Positions 34,510-43,700 are shown, counted from the first letter of the stretch. The stretch is 64,000 nt of DNA from Pseudomonas taiwanensis (GCF_013393345.1 NZ_QJRF01000040.1:186001-250000), one strand, 5' to 3'. Notes: a model not told the origin generated them from the letters alone. Numbers and translations: made by a program.

Positions 34510-36437
34510 TGGCCGTGAAAGTCCTCGCCGACATCCGGGCCCTGGAAAGCATCCCCCTCGCCCGCCGCGAACTGCCCTCCAATACTTACGCGGCCTTGCA
34601 GCAATGTGCTGCGGAACGTCCCCACGCAACAGCCTTGAGCTTCTTTCTCGACGCCAGAAAGTTCCAGCGTACTCGGGACTGGACGTACGCCAAACTGTTC
34701 GCCGACATCACCCGCGCAGCGAATGCTTTCCACGGTCTGGGGATCGGACCGACGGATGTGGTGGCTTTCCTGCTGCCGAACCTCCCGGAAACCCATTTCA
34801 CTATCTGGGGTGGCGAAGCGGCTGGCATTGTCCTGGCCATCAACCCCTTGCTGGAGGCGAGTCAGATCGCTGATCTGTTGCGCGCCGCCAATGCTCGCGT
34901 GGTGGTAACCCTGGCACCGACGCCGGGGGCGGATCTCTGGCCAAAACTGGCGAGTCAACTCGATCATTTGCCCGGTGTACGCGATGTCATCTGGGTGAGT
35001 ATGGCGGCGTATGTCAGCCCTCTCGCCAAGGTCGCCCTGCGCTGGATGGCGCGGCGCGAGAAAGCACGGCACAAAAATCTTCGTATTCACGATCTACGCG
35101 CGCTCATGCTCCGCCAGCCAAGAAATCGGCTGGTCAGTGGCCGTCAGATTCGATCCGACGAGGCTTCGTCCTACTTCTGTACAGGCGGCACCACTGGCTT
35201 GCCGAAGCTCGCCATCCGAACCCATGGGTCCGAGGTCTTCAATGCCTGGGCGATGGCCGCCAACATGCAGCCGCGCCCACCTGGCCAGGTCATCTTCTGC
35301 GGCCTGCCGCTGTTCCACGTCAATGGCCAACTGGTCACCGGCCTGATGCCCTGGACCCACGGCGACCGCGTGATCATCGGCACGCCACAAGGCTATCGCG
35401 GCCCTGCGGTGATCCAGAATTTCTGGGCGATGGCGGAGCACTTCGGCATCAACTTCTTCTCCGGTGTTCCCACCGTCTATTCCGCTCTGCTCCAGCAGCC
35501 GGTCGGTGACCGTGACCTGTCCAGCCTGCAGTACGCCCTGTGTGGCGCAGCACCCATGCCGGTAGAGCTGTTCCGCGAGTTCGAGCAACGGATTGGCGTG
35601 CGCATCCTCGAGGGATACGGGCTGACCGAAGGCGCCTGCGTGTCCTCGACCAACCCGCCAGAGGGTGAACGGCGGATCGGCTCCATCGGCCTGCGCCTCG
35701 CCTACCAGGAAATGCGCGCGGTGATGCTCAATGATCAGGGCGAGTACCTGCGTGATGCCGAGCCAGACGAGGTTGGCGTAATCGCCATCCATGGCCCCAA
35801 TGTGTTCTGCGGCTATCTCGACCCAAGCCACAATCGGGGCGTATGGATCGAGATTGGGGGCCGTCGCTGGCTGAATACGGGCGACCTTGGTCGCCAAGAC
35901 GCCGAGGGTTACTTCTGGCTCACGGGGCGCAAGAAGGAACTCATCATTCGGGGAGGTCACAACATCGACCCGAAGCAGATCGAGGAGGCACTCCAGGCCC
36001 ATCCCGCGGTGGCGCTGGTGGCGGCCGTTGGCAGCCCTGATGCGCATGCCGGCGAAGTGCCGGTTGCCTACGTGCAGTTGAGCACTGGCCAGCGCACGGA
36101 CAGTACCGAGCTGCTGGCATTCGCCACAGAGAGGATCAGCGAACGCGCAGCCGTTCCCAAACGCATAGAGATTCTCGATGCGCTGCCGGTGACCCCGGTT
36201 GGCAAGATCTTCAAGCCGGCGCTACAGCAGCGGGAGATCGCCCGCGTAATCCGTGAGGAAGCGTCAGCACTTGGCTTTGCAGAGGTCTCTGTGGAGGTTG
36301 TCCAGGATGCCCGGCGCGGGCTGGTCGCTCAGGTTGAAACTGGAGTATGGCGAGAGCCTTTGGCGTGCGCCTTGGGTCGCTACAGCTTCCAGATCGACTG
36401 GCTCACCCCCTCTCCCGCAGTGACCCCGTCAGCGTGA
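34509..36437 (+). CDS. Acyl-CoA synthetase (AMP-forming)
   Basis: A 642-aa member of the ANL superfamily. The AMP-binding P-loop is TGGTTGLPK (about residue 220), then GYGLTEG (A5 motif), NTGDLGRQDAEGYFWLTGR (A7/A8) and the catalytic lysine in PVTPVGKIFKP near residue 575. It activates a carboxylic acid to its CoA thioester. The length resembles a subgroup of about 630 aa whose substrates are aryl- or branched acids, rather than FadD. Translation is coupled to the FAH gene. It may activate the initial substrate or the acid released by ring cleavage. Confidence 0.88.
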   Translation: MAVKVLADIRALESIPLARRELPSNTYAALQQCAAERPHATALSFFLDARKFQRTRDWTYAKLFADITRAANAFHGLGIGPTDVVAFLLPNLPETHFTIWGGEAAGIVLAINPLLEASQIADLLRAANARVVVTLAPTPGADLWPKLASQLDHLPGVRDVIWVSMAAYVSPLAKVALRWMARREKARHKNLRIHDLRALMLRQPRNRLVSGRQIRSDEASSYFCTGGTTGLPKLAIRTHGSEVFNAWAMAANMQPRPPGQVIFCGLPLFHVNGQLVTGLMPWTHGDRVIIGTPQGYRGPAVIQNFWAMAEHFGINFFSGVPTVYSALLQQPVGDRDLSSLQYALCGAAPMPVELFREFEQRIGVRILEGYGLTEGACVSSTNPPEGERRIGSIGLRLAYQEMRAVMLNDQGEYLRDAEPDEVGVIAIHGPNVFCGYLDPSHNRGVWIEIGGRRWLNTGDLGRQDAEGYFWLTGRKKELIIRGGHNIDPKQIEEALQAHPAVALVAAVGSPDAHAGEVPVAYVQLSTGQRTDSTELLAFATERISERAAVPKRIEILDALPVTPVGKIFKPALQQREIARVIREEASALGFAEVSVEVVQDARRGLVAQVETGVWREPLACALGRYSFQIDWLTPSPAVTPSA

Positions 36438-36471
36438 CACGCGCACCAGGTGACCCGCACACAGTAACGAC

Positions 36472-36506
36472 AAGGGGCAGTGGATGAGATGCATCCCCTG
36501 CCCCTT
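36472..36506. terminator. Bidirectional terminator hairpin between convergent genes
   Basis: A 15-bp stem with one mismatch (arms starting AAGGGGCAG and ending CTGCCCCTT) and a 5-base loop separates the ligase gene from the convergent amidohydrolase gene. A and T bases at the stem foot suit termination in both directions. Confidence 0.6.
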
Positions 36507-36529
36507 CGATGACATGACTTGCTGCAGCC

Positions 36530-37732
36530 TTACTTCCGCATATTCTGCGCCAGTGAACGAAGCGGTTGGAGCATCTGGCGCTTCATCTGTCCCGACCAGG
36601 GTTCATGGTCATACAGCGGCGCTGCAGCAACCACTTCACCCTCCAGCCTGAACCGTGGGAAGAGGCTCAATGCATGCTCACGCTCGACACCGCCGACCAT
36701 TTGCGCTGACCAGAATCCGTCTTTCCCAAGCGCAGTGATCTGGGCGAGTGTCTGGCCTTCCGTTTCGTAGGGCGCATCGCTGCCGAACAGAATGCGGGAT
36801 GGCTCCACCAGCTCACGTAGTGTGGCCATGGAGTAGCGCGATGCCGACGAGGCTGTGTCGAAATAGAAGCGCCGCAGGTAGTTGAGGACTCCCAATGCCG
36901 CCTTGTCGCTAAATTCCGGCATTGCGTTGGCGAGGGACACGCGCCAGGCCACGTACGGCAGAAAACCGCCTGCATGGGCCAATATCCAGCGAATATGTGG
37001 GTAGCGCTCCATGGTGCCGGAGAGAATCAGGTTCAATCCGGCCCTGGTCAGGTCACAGGAAAACTCCAGCAAGCCCGGCGGCATATCCAGGCCTAACTCG
37101 ACCGTGGACGGGTGCAGATTGGGGTGGACGAACACGGTGGCCTGACGCCGATCCAGCTCGCCCATCAACTCATCGAAGGACTCATCCCCTAGGAATTTCT
37201 CGCCATTGCTTGCCAACAGCACCACGCCGTCGGCATTCAGCGTGTCCAACGCATGAATTGCTTCCGCACAGGCGTTATCGGTGAAAGGCAGTGGCACATG
37301 GGCAAAGAAACCAAAACGTCCTGGATATCGGCGCACCAGATCGGCGGAGTACTCATTACTGCTGCGGGATACATGGACGAGCTCGCTCTTTTCCAGGCTG
37401 AGCCCTGGCATCACGACTGAGGTGATTGCAGTTCGCACTCCGCTCCGCTCCATTGCCCCCAGCGATGATTCCGGAGTCCAGTCGGGGATGGCGTTACCTG
37501 CGAGCTGGTGGACGTGATGACGCTGCAAGCATTCGCGCAGCGCGGGACTGAATATGTGGTGGTGGACATCGATTCGGCCTGCCGAGATGTTTTCCGTTAC
37601 TCGGCTCGATTCCGCCTCGACAGCTGGTATCGCTACGCCGGCGCTTCCCGACGAGGCACCACTTGCACTGCCCGCAAGCAGGCCTGCTCCCACAAGAGCA
37701 CTCGCACCGGCAACGAATTCACGACGTTTCAT
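36530..37732 (-). CDS. Tat-exported amidohydrolase (ACMSD-like)
   Basis: A 400-aa amidohydrolase-2 family protein. The N-terminus MKRREFVAGASALVGAGLLA is a twin-arginine signal (RREF followed by a hydrophobic stretch). Mature-region metal ligands are His-x-His in RIDVHHHIFSP, a His in FVHPNLH, a His in ILAHAGGFLPY and an Asp in FGSDAPYE. The family includes aminocarboxymuconate-semialdehyde and hydroxybenzoate decarboxylases and lactone hydrolases, mostly cytoplasmic. Export before or after folding with its metal would place this reaction in the periplasm. It follows the cytosolic paralogue at 37798 with a 65-bp gap, probably in one operon. Confidence 0.82.
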   Translation of the reverse strand: MKRREFVAGASALVGAGLLAGSASGASSGSAGVAIPAVEAESSRVTENISAGRIDVHHHIFSPALRECLQRHHVHQLAGNAIPDWTPESSLGAMERSGVRTAITSVVMPGLSLEKSELVHVSRSSNEYSADLVRRYPGRFGFFAHVPLPFTDNACAEAIHALDTLNADGVVLLASNGEKFLGDESFDELMGELDRRQATVFVHPNLHPSTVELGLDMPPGLLEFSCDLTRAGLNLILSGTMERYPHIRWILAHAGGFLPYVAWRVSLANAMPEFSDKAALGVLNYLRRFYFDTASSASRYSMATLRELVEPSRILFGSDAPYETEGQTLAQITALGKDGFWSAQMVGGVEREHALSLFPRFRLEGEVVAAAPLYDHEPWSGQMKRQMLQPLRSLAQNMRK

Positions 37733-37797
37733 AACAACCTCTTGTTCTTGGAATTATTTCCGAGGGCATTGGCAGCCCTGGCACGCGCAAAGGGCAA

Positions 37798-38871
37798 TCA
37801 GCGGTCACGCATACTTTCAGTCAGGCTCCCCATGGGACCCGTCATGGCGCGCTTGAAGCGGCTGGAGAGGGATTCGTCTTCAAATACTGGCGCCGCCACG
37901 ATCGCTTCCGACGCAAGTCGATACTTGGGGAACAACTGCAAGGCGTGACCACGGTTGATTCCGTACTGTCCAGTTGATGACCACAAGTCAGAAGCGTCCA
38001 ACGTCTGGCACTGCAAGGCGGTTACCGGCGCGGGAGCGAACGGAAAATCACTGCCGAACAGGAGATGTGACGGATCGATCAGCTCCTTGAGCGCCGCCAT
38101 GGAATAGCGCGAGGGCGACAACGCCGTGTCGTAGTAGAAGCGCCGAATGTAGCCAAGCATTTCCTGAGGCGTTTTTTCCCCCAGCACGGGTACTGCACCT
38201 GAATCCGCCACCCGCCCCGCCACGAACGGCAGGAAGCCCCCGGAGTGGGCAAGGATCCAGCGAACATTCGGGTACTTGTCCAGCGTGCCGGTGCGGATCA
38301 GGTTCACCGCAGCACGTGTGGTATCGCAGAGGAATTCGATCAGGAATCCGGGCATCGGCAAGCCAATGTTCACACTGGTGGCATGCAGGTTGGGATGCAC
38401 GAAGACCGTGGCATCACGACGGTTCAATTCGGCCATCAACTCATCGAATCGGGCGTCGCCGAGAAACACCCCATCGGTGCTCCCCAAGAGCACAACTCCG
38501 TCGGCGTGCAAGGTTTCCAGCGCATGAATGGCTTCTGCACAAGCCTCTGCGATGAAGGGCGTAGGCAGAACGGCGAACGAGCCGAAGCGCCCGGGATAGC
38601 GCGCACTCATCTCGGCAGAAAATTCGTTGCAGCGACGTGCCAGATCACTGGCTTGCCGAGGGCCATCACCAAAATGTACGCCAGGAGCGGAAAGCGAGGT
38701 GATGGCGGTCTGGATCCCGTTGGCGTCCATCACATCGATGGATTTCGCCGCATCCCAACTTGGCAACGGTGCACCCGCCACCTTGGTAATACCCTTGGCC
38801 TGCATCACCTCCACGAAAGCAGGCGGGATGACGTGATGGTGAACATCTATGCGACCTTGTTTTACTGGCAT
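37798..38871 (-). CDS. Amidohydrolase family protein (ACMSD-like), cytosolic
   Basis: A 357-aa paralogue of the neighbouring exported protein but without a signal: it starts MPVKQGRIDVHHHVIPPAF. Metal ligands are the His-x-His at about residues 10-12, FVHPNLH, ILAHSGGFLPF and FGSDFPFA. It likely decarboxylates or hydrolyses an aromatic or ring-opened acid. GAGG lies 5-6 bases before the start. A copy of the island operator (39030-39045) lies about 160 bp upstream in the correct orientation for a promoter with TTGACA, so it is probably co-regulated with the TetR1 and meta-cleavage operons. Confidence 0.82.
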   Translation of the reverse strand: MPVKQGRIDVHHHVIPPAFVEVMQAKGITKVAGAPLPSWDAAKSIDVMDANGIQTAITSLSAPGVHFGDGPRQASDLARRCNEFSAEMSARYPGRFGSFAVLPTPFIAEACAEAIHALETLHADGVVLLGSTDGVFLGDARFDELMAELNRRDATVFVHPNLHATSVNIGLPMPGFLIEFLCDTTRAAVNLIRTGTLDKYPNVRWILAHSGGFLPFVAGRVADSGAVPVLGEKTPQEMLGYIRRFYYDTALSPSRYSMAALKELIDPSHLLFGSDFPFAPAPVTALQCQTLDASDLWSSTGQYGINRGHALQLFPKYRLASEAIVAAPVFEDESLSSRFKRAMTGPMGSLTESMRDR

Positions 38872-39029
38872 GGAAACCTCTGGTCAGTGCGGGGAATCAG
38901 CGCCGTTGTAGCTCCGTGAGAGCTCTAGGCGCAGACGACTTCGACTTCAGTCGTCGTGCTGCAAGGCTGCGATCCGACACAGACTGAAGCGGGATAGGAG
39001 CCAGAAGCAACAACACGACAGAGCAATGG

Positions 39030-39045
39030 TGAACATTAGCGTTCA
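39030..39045 (-). promoter_or_regulatory. Island operator copy upstream of the amidohydrolase operon
   Basis: TGAACA-TTAG-CGTTCA matches the island dyad TGAACA-N4-TGTTCA with one mismatch. On the minus strand TTGACA lies just upstream and TTCACC 16 bases after it, the same promoter-operator geometry as at 31591. It is the likely control site for the two amidohydrolase genes. Confidence 0.6.
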
Positions 39046-39198
39046 ATTCTGTCAATCAGAGCAACGCTCTCCCGCCAACCGGACGACTGGCGGAAACCGA
39101 GCTTCTGGAAGCGACTCTTGGCTTCCGCAGGCTGCGTCACACGGGTGTTACATACGCAGCAGGCATTGTCAGATGATGCGACGCGCAAAAAAACGCTA

Positions 39199-39227
39199 TT
39201 GACTCGACTTAAACACAAGTGTTCAAT
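39199..39227 (+). promoter_or_regulatory. Promoter with island operator upstream of the second TetR gene
   Basis: TTGACT (39199-39204), 17 bases, TTCAAT (39222-39227), with the dyad TAAACA-CAAG-TGTTCA (39210-39225) over the spacer and -10. The arrangement is the same as in front of the first TetR gene. It starts 39 bases from the TetR2 start codon. Confidence 0.6.
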
Positions 39228-39265
39228 GCAGCCATTGCATCTTGATGAGAGGCTGTGCCTGATCC

Positions 39266-39871
39266 ATGAGCCCGGTTCAGAAACGTATCCATGACGCGGC
39301 ACTGCGTCTGTTCGCCGAGAAGAGCATTGGCGAGGTGAATGTCAGCGAGCTGGCGCAGGTCGCCGGGGTCGCCCGCGGCACCATCTACAACAACCTCAGC
39401 TCGGTTGAATCACTGTTCGAGGATGTTGCGTCGCAATTGAGCGGCGAGATGAACCTTCGGGTCGCCAGGAGCGCGCATCCAGACATGGATCCCGCCCAGC
39501 GTCTGGCAAACGGGATTCGCTTTTACATGCGTCGCGCTCACGAAGAGCCCTATTGGGGCCGATTCATCGTGCGTTACGCCGCAACCAGCGCCACATTGCG
39601 CGAGCTCTGGAGTGGCCCACCCGTGCAGGACATCCTCAGTGGTCTGGCCCTGCATCGCTACGATTTCCGCCAGGAGCAACTGACGTCAGTGGTCGCCATG
39701 ATGGGCGGCGTAGTACTGACCGGGATGCTTCTTGTGCTGGAGGGGCACAAGACCTGGAGGGATGCCGGTTCGGATGCCGCCGAACTGGTACTGAGGGCCC
39801 TGGGCATCGGTATCAAGGAAGCCCAGGCACTTGCCGCGAAAGAGCTTCCGGCACTGCCCCCACCCGAGTAA
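39266..39871 (+). CDS. TetR family regulator, paralogue 2 of the catabolic island
   Basis: A 201-aa TetR protein with HTH at about residues 8-50 (ALRLFAEKSIGEVNVSELAQ then GVARGTIYNNLSSVESL). The ligand domain shares RLANGIRFYMRRAHEEPYWG and EGHKTWRDAGSD with the paralogue at 31656, and the recognition helices are similar, so both may read the same dyad. It is divergent from the amidohydrolases and upstream of DUF1302/DUF1329. A short GC hairpin (39900-39914) follows the gene. Confidence 0.88.
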   Translation: MSPVQKRIHDAALRLFAEKSIGEVNVSELAQVAGVARGTIYNNLSSVESLFEDVASQLSGEMNLRVARSAHPDMDPAQRLANGIRFYMRRAHEEPYWGRFIVRYAATSATLRELWSGPPVQDILSGLALHRYDFRQEQLTSVVAMMGGVVLTGMLLVLEGHKTWRDAGSDAAELVLRALGIGIKEAQALAAKELPALPPPE

Positions 39872-40161
39872 CCCCATCGGATAACCCGCACTTCAATCAC
39901 CCCTCTCAGAGGGGCCGGGTTCCCTTTGCCTGTAGAAAGTCGGAGACAACAACAATGAAAGCGACGACGCGCCTCCCCTACCCCCTCGTCCAAGCGTCCC
40001 TGCTCCAAGGTATGACCGCTTACTTCAGCCCGCTCCGACGCGCCCTATCGAGCTGAACACCCCGGCGCACCGTCAGGCACCGAGGCCTGGAGCTCATGGC
40101 ATGACGTTACGACCCTAGCTTTCTCGCCAACGCCCAATTTCCCGCGAATCAAGAGTACGGA

Positions 40162-40181
40162 TTCATCGATTGCTCGATGAA
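40162..40181 (+). promoter_or_regulatory. Perfect 8+4+8 inverted repeat upstream of the second DUF1302 gene
   Basis: TTCATCGA and TCGATGAA flank TTGC, 68 bases before the DUF1302 start. The 377-bp gap 39872-40248 has no supported gene; a 33-codon frame at 39955-40056 is too weak to call. The repeat could be an operator distinct from the island dyad or a leader hairpin. Confidence 0.4.
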
Positions 40182-40248
40182 CTGGACGGCTTCTCACGTC
40201 CCGAAAAAAGCAAGCGCACTTAATACAAAAACAAGAGGTAGCGAAGGC

Positions 40249-42165
40249 ATGACAACGAAACGACCCCCGTGGCAACCCGCCCGCCTTGCATGTGCAGTTA
40301 GCCTGGCGACTTGCATCTGCGCCCCGGCTCAGGCTGTCAGCTTCAAGATCGGTGAGATCGAAGGACAGTTCGATTCCAACCTGTCGGTCGGTGCCAGCTG
40401 GTCGACGCAGAGTCCAGACCCGGATCTGATTGGCGCAAACAACGGTGGAGACGGTCTGTCACAGGCGGGTGATGACGGTCGCCTGAACTTCAAGAAGGGC
40501 GAGACCTTCTCGAAGATCTTCAAGGGCATCCATGACCTCGAACTGAAGTACCGCGATACCGGTGTCTTCCTCCGTGGCAAGTACTGGTACGACTTCGAGC
40601 TGAAGGACGAGAGCCGTCCGTTCAAGGACATCGACGACAGCGGCCGCAAGGAAGGCGCCAAGTCCTCCGGCGCGCAATTGCTCGACGCCTTCGTCTACCA
40701 CAACTATCAACTAGCCGACCTGCCGGGCAGCGTGCGTCTGGGCAAGCAGGTGGTGAGCTGGGGTGAGAGCACCTTCATCGGCAACAGCATCAACTCCATC
40801 AACCCGATCGACGTCTCTGCGTTTCGTCGCCCCGGTTCCGAGATCAAGGAAGGCTTGATCCCGGTGAACATGTTCTACGTGTCCCAGAGCCTCACCGACA
40901 ATCTCTCGGCCGAAGTCTTCTATCAGCTGGAATGGGACCAGACCGTCATCGACAACTGCGGCACCTTCTTCTCCTCCACCGATGTGGTAGCCGATGGCTG
41001 CGACCAGAATCTCGCTGTGTTGCGTACCGAACAGCAGGTGCGTAATGCACTGCCGGCGCCTTTCCGCAATGCAGCGATGAATGTCCTGAATGCTCGAGGC
41101 GTGACCTGGGGAAATCCGGACGAAGGTGTCATCGTCCCGCGTGGCGGGGATGTGGACGCTCGTGACAGTGGCCAGTGGGGCACTGCACTGCGTTACTTCT
41201 CCGAGACGCTGGACACCGAGTTCGGCGCCTACTTCATGAACTACCACAGCCGGACCCCGGTATTCAGTGCATCTGCCGCTCCGGCCAGTGCATATAGTGG
41301 TGCGGGTCTCGTCGGATCGTTGGCGGGTGCGGGCATTCCTGTACCAGCTGCCGCGCTACTGGCCCAGAGTCTGCTACCCCTGGCCGTGATCGGCAGTAGC
41401 CAGTACTTCATGGAGTACCCCGAAGACATTCGTCTCTATGGCCTGAGCTTCTCGACCACACTCCCTACCGGTACCGCCTGGAGCGGGGAATTCAGCTACC
41501 GACCAAACGCCCCCGTTCAGCTTAACGTCACTGATGTCCTGCTATCCGGTCTGAGTCCACTGGCACCAAACGCCTCGCTGCTCACGGCTACCCCTGGCGC
41601 CACCCAGCACGGCTACCGGCGCAAGGAAATCAGCCAGTTCCAGACCACTTTCACCCACTTCTTTGACCAGGTCATGGGTGCTGATCGCCTGACCCTAGTA
41701 GGTGAGCTTGGCATCACCCATGTCGGTGGTCTGGAAAGCTCCAGCAAGGTTCGCTACGGGCGCGACCCCATCTTCGGTCCCGGCCCGCTGCCAGGCGGAG
41801 GCTGCCAGGCCTTCAACGCCCAGACCCTGGGTAGCGCGACCGCGGAGAACGTCAGCAAGTACTGCGAGGACGATGGCTTCGTCACCAGCACGTCCTGGGG
41901 TTATCGCGCTCGCGCCATCTGGGAATACAACAACGTGATCCCGGGCATCGAGTTGAAACCCAGCATCGCCTGGTCCCACGACGTTGATGGCTACGGTCCC
42001 AACGGGCTGTTCAACGAAGGCGCTAAAGCCATCAGCCTCGGCTTGGATGCCAGCTACCTAAGCACCTATTCCGCCGGCCTTTCCTACACCAACTTCTTCG
42101 GCGGTGATTACAACTCGAGCATCGATCGCGACTTCGTTGCCCTGAGTTTTGGCGTGTCGTTCTAA
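40249..42165 (+). CDS. DUF1302 family outer membrane beta-barrel protein, second copy
   Basis: A 638-aa protein with a signal peptide ending near APAQAVS, followed by the DUF1302 opening FKIGEIEGQFDSNLSVGASW. The body is rich in aromatic-ended beta strands and ends in LSFGVSF, a C-terminal Phe typical of outer membrane barrels. It is about 80 residues longer than the first copy at 13433. The start at 40249 gives a normal signal peptide; an upstream in-frame ATG at 40177 would put 24 polar residues in front of it. It pairs with DUF1329, 15 bases downstream, but here no RND or YCF48 gene follows. Confidence 0.87.
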   Translation: MTTKRPPWQPARLACAVSLATCICAPAQAVSFKIGEIEGQFDSNLSVGASWSTQSPDPDLIGANNGGDGLSQAGDDGRLNFKKGETFSKIFKGIHDLELKYRDTGVFLRGKYWYDFELKDESRPFKDIDDSGRKEGAKSSGAQLLDAFVYHNYQLADLPGSVRLGKQVVSWGESTFIGNSINSINPIDVSAFRRPGSEIKEGLIPVNMFYVSQSLTDNLSAEVFYQLEWDQTVIDNCGTFFSSTDVVADGCDQNLAVLRTEQQVRNALPAPFRNAAMNVLNARGVTWGNPDEGVIVPRGGDVDARDSGQWGTALRYFSETLDTEFGAYFMNYHSRTPVFSASAAPASAYSGAGLVGSLAGAGIPVPAAALLAQSLLPLAVIGSSQYFMEYPEDIRLYGLSFSTTLPTGTAWSGEFSYRPNAPVQLNVTDVLLSGLSPLAPNASLLTATPGATQHGYRRKEISQFQTTFTHFFDQVMGADRLTLVGELGITHVGGLESSSKVRYGRDPIFGPGPLPGGGCQAFNAQTLGSATAENVSKYCEDDGFVTSTSWGYRARAIWEYNNVIPGIELKPSIAWSHDVDGYGPNGLFNEGAKAISLGLDASYLSTYSAGLSYTNFFGGDYNSSIDRDFVALSFGVSF

Positions 42166-42180
42166 GCGGAGATCATAAGC

Positions 42181-43548
42181 ATGAATAAGACGATCATCCT
42201 GGCGCACTCGCTTGCGCTGAGCCTGAGCCTTACCTGCCAATCCACCCAAGCTGCCGTCAGTGCGGAACAGGCTGGGCAGTTGGGTACCTCTCTCACCCCG
42301 CTGGGAGCGGAAATGGCCGGCAATGCCGCCGGCACCATTCCGGCCTGGAGCGGCGGATTGCCCAAGGACTCCGGCAATCGGGATGCAGCCGGCTTCCTCA
42401 GTGATCCTTTCGTATCTGAGAAGCCGCTGTTCACCATCAGCGCCCAGAACATGGCGCAGTACCAGGACCAACTGACGCCTGGCCAAGTCGCGATGCTCAA
42501 GCGCTATCCGGACACCTACCATCTGCCCGTCTACCCCAGCCACCGCACCGCGAACGCTCCGGACTTCGTCTACAAGGCCGCAAAGGAAAACGCGACCAAA
42601 ACCACCATGGTGGATGGCGGCAATGGGCTGGAGAACTTCTCCACCGCCGTGCCCTTCCCTATCCCCCAGAACGGCCTGGAAGTGGTGTGGAACCATATCA
42701 CCCGCTATCGCGGCGGCAGCGCCAAGCGGGTCCACGTACAAGCGACGCCATTGGCCAATGGCACCTTCGTGCCGGTGTACTTCAAGCAGGAACTCACCTT
42801 CCGTGATCGCGTCGCCGACTTCGACCCGGCCAACCCGGGCAACGTGCTCTTTTACTACAAGCAGTTGGTCACAGCGCCTGCGCGTCTGGCGGGAGACGTC
42901 GTGCTGGTACACGAAACACTGAACCAGGTGAAAGAACCGCGCATGGCGTGGATCTATAACGCCGGTCAGCGCCGTGTGCGACGTGCACCGCAGATTTCCT
43001 ACGACGGCCCCTACCCTGCCTCCGAAGGCCAGCGTGTCGCCGATAACCTGGACATGTACAACGGAGCGCCGGACCGCTACGACTGGAAGTTGGTGGGAAA
43101 GCGCGAGGTCTACATCCCCTACAACAGCTTCAAGCTCGACGCGGCGAACCTCAAGTACACGGATATCGTCAAACCCGGCCACATCAACTCCGACCTGACC
43201 CGTTATGAGCTTCACCGTGTCTGGCAGGTCGAGGCAACGCTCAAGCCGGGCGAGCGCCACGTCTATGCCAAGCGCGTCTTCTACATCGATGAAGACACCT
43301 GGCAAATCGCCCTGGCGGATCACTACGACTCCCGCGGCACCCTGTGGCGCACTGCCGAAGGTCACATGGAGCCGATGTATGACCTGCAGATCGCCTGGCT
43401 GGGTACCGAAGCGCTGTATGACCTGATCAACGGCCGCTACATCGTTTCCGGGATGCGCAACGAGGAGAAGCAGCCGATCGAGTTCGGTCTGAACGCCAGT
43501 TCCGCCGAGTACACCGCAGCGGCATTGCGCAGTGCGGGAGTCCGCTGA
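42181..43548 (+). CDS. DUF1329 family periplasmic protein, second copy
   Basis: A 455-aa exported protein with signal MNKTIILAHSLALSLSLTC and the family opening LGTSLTPLGAEMAGNAAGTI. Matching blocks with the copy at 15130 include YDWKLVGKREVYIPYNSF and VFYIDEDTWQ. It should shuttle or sense a hydrophobic ligand in the periplasm in partnership with the DUF1302 barrel. A clear terminator follows, so the pair forms its own transcription unit ahead of the meta-cleavage operon. Confidence 0.87.
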   Translation: MNKTIILAHSLALSLSLTCQSTQAAVSAEQAGQLGTSLTPLGAEMAGNAAGTIPAWSGGLPKDSGNRDAAGFLSDPFVSEKPLFTISAQNMAQYQDQLTPGQVAMLKRYPDTYHLPVYPSHRTANAPDFVYKAAKENATKTTMVDGGNGLENFSTAVPFPIPQNGLEVVWNHITRYRGGSAKRVHVQATPLANGTFVPVYFKQELTFRDRVADFDPANPGNVLFYYKQLVTAPARLAGDVVLVHETLNQVKEPRMAWIYNAGQRRVRRAPQISYDGPYPASEGQRVADNLDMYNGAPDRYDWKLVGKREVYIPYNSFKLDAANLKYTDIVKPGHINSDLTRYELHRVWQVEATLKPGERHVYAKRVFYIDEDTWQIALADHYDSRGTLWRTAEGHMEPMYDLQIAWLGTEALYDLINGRYIVSGMRNEEKQPIEFGLNASSAEYTAAALRSAGVR

Positions 43549-43584
43549 CGACTACTCCGTCGAAGGCCAAAAGCCCAAGACCTT

Positions 43585-43608
43585 GCCGCCCTTCGGGGCG
43601 GCCTTTTC
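43585..43608 (+). terminator. Rho-independent terminator after DUF1329
   Basis: GCCGCCC pairs with GGGCGGC around a TTCG tetraloop, followed by CTTTTCT. It separates the DUF1302/DUF1329 unit from the meta-cleavage operon. Confidence 0.85.
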
Positions 43609-43684
43609 TACCAGGCCCGACACCACCTAGGGATGACGGGCTCCAAACAGGAGCTCTGTGTGTGGGCAAGCTTTATCCACCAAA

Positions 43685-43700
43685 TGAACAGTTGTGTTCA
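43685..43700 (+). promoter_or_regulatory. Island operator copy upstream of the meta-cleavage operon
   Basis: TGAACA-GTTG-TGTTCA is a perfect copy of the island dyad, 62 bases before the hydrolase start. It overlaps TTCAAA; no strong -35 is visible at 17 bases, and TATAGA at 43704 is an alternative -10. Confidence 0.65.

Noticed and set aside
39955-40056. 33-codon frame upstream of the second DUF1302 gene
   Set aside because: It has a weak GGAG upstream but no hydrophobic pattern or family resemblance; leader peptide possible but unsupported.
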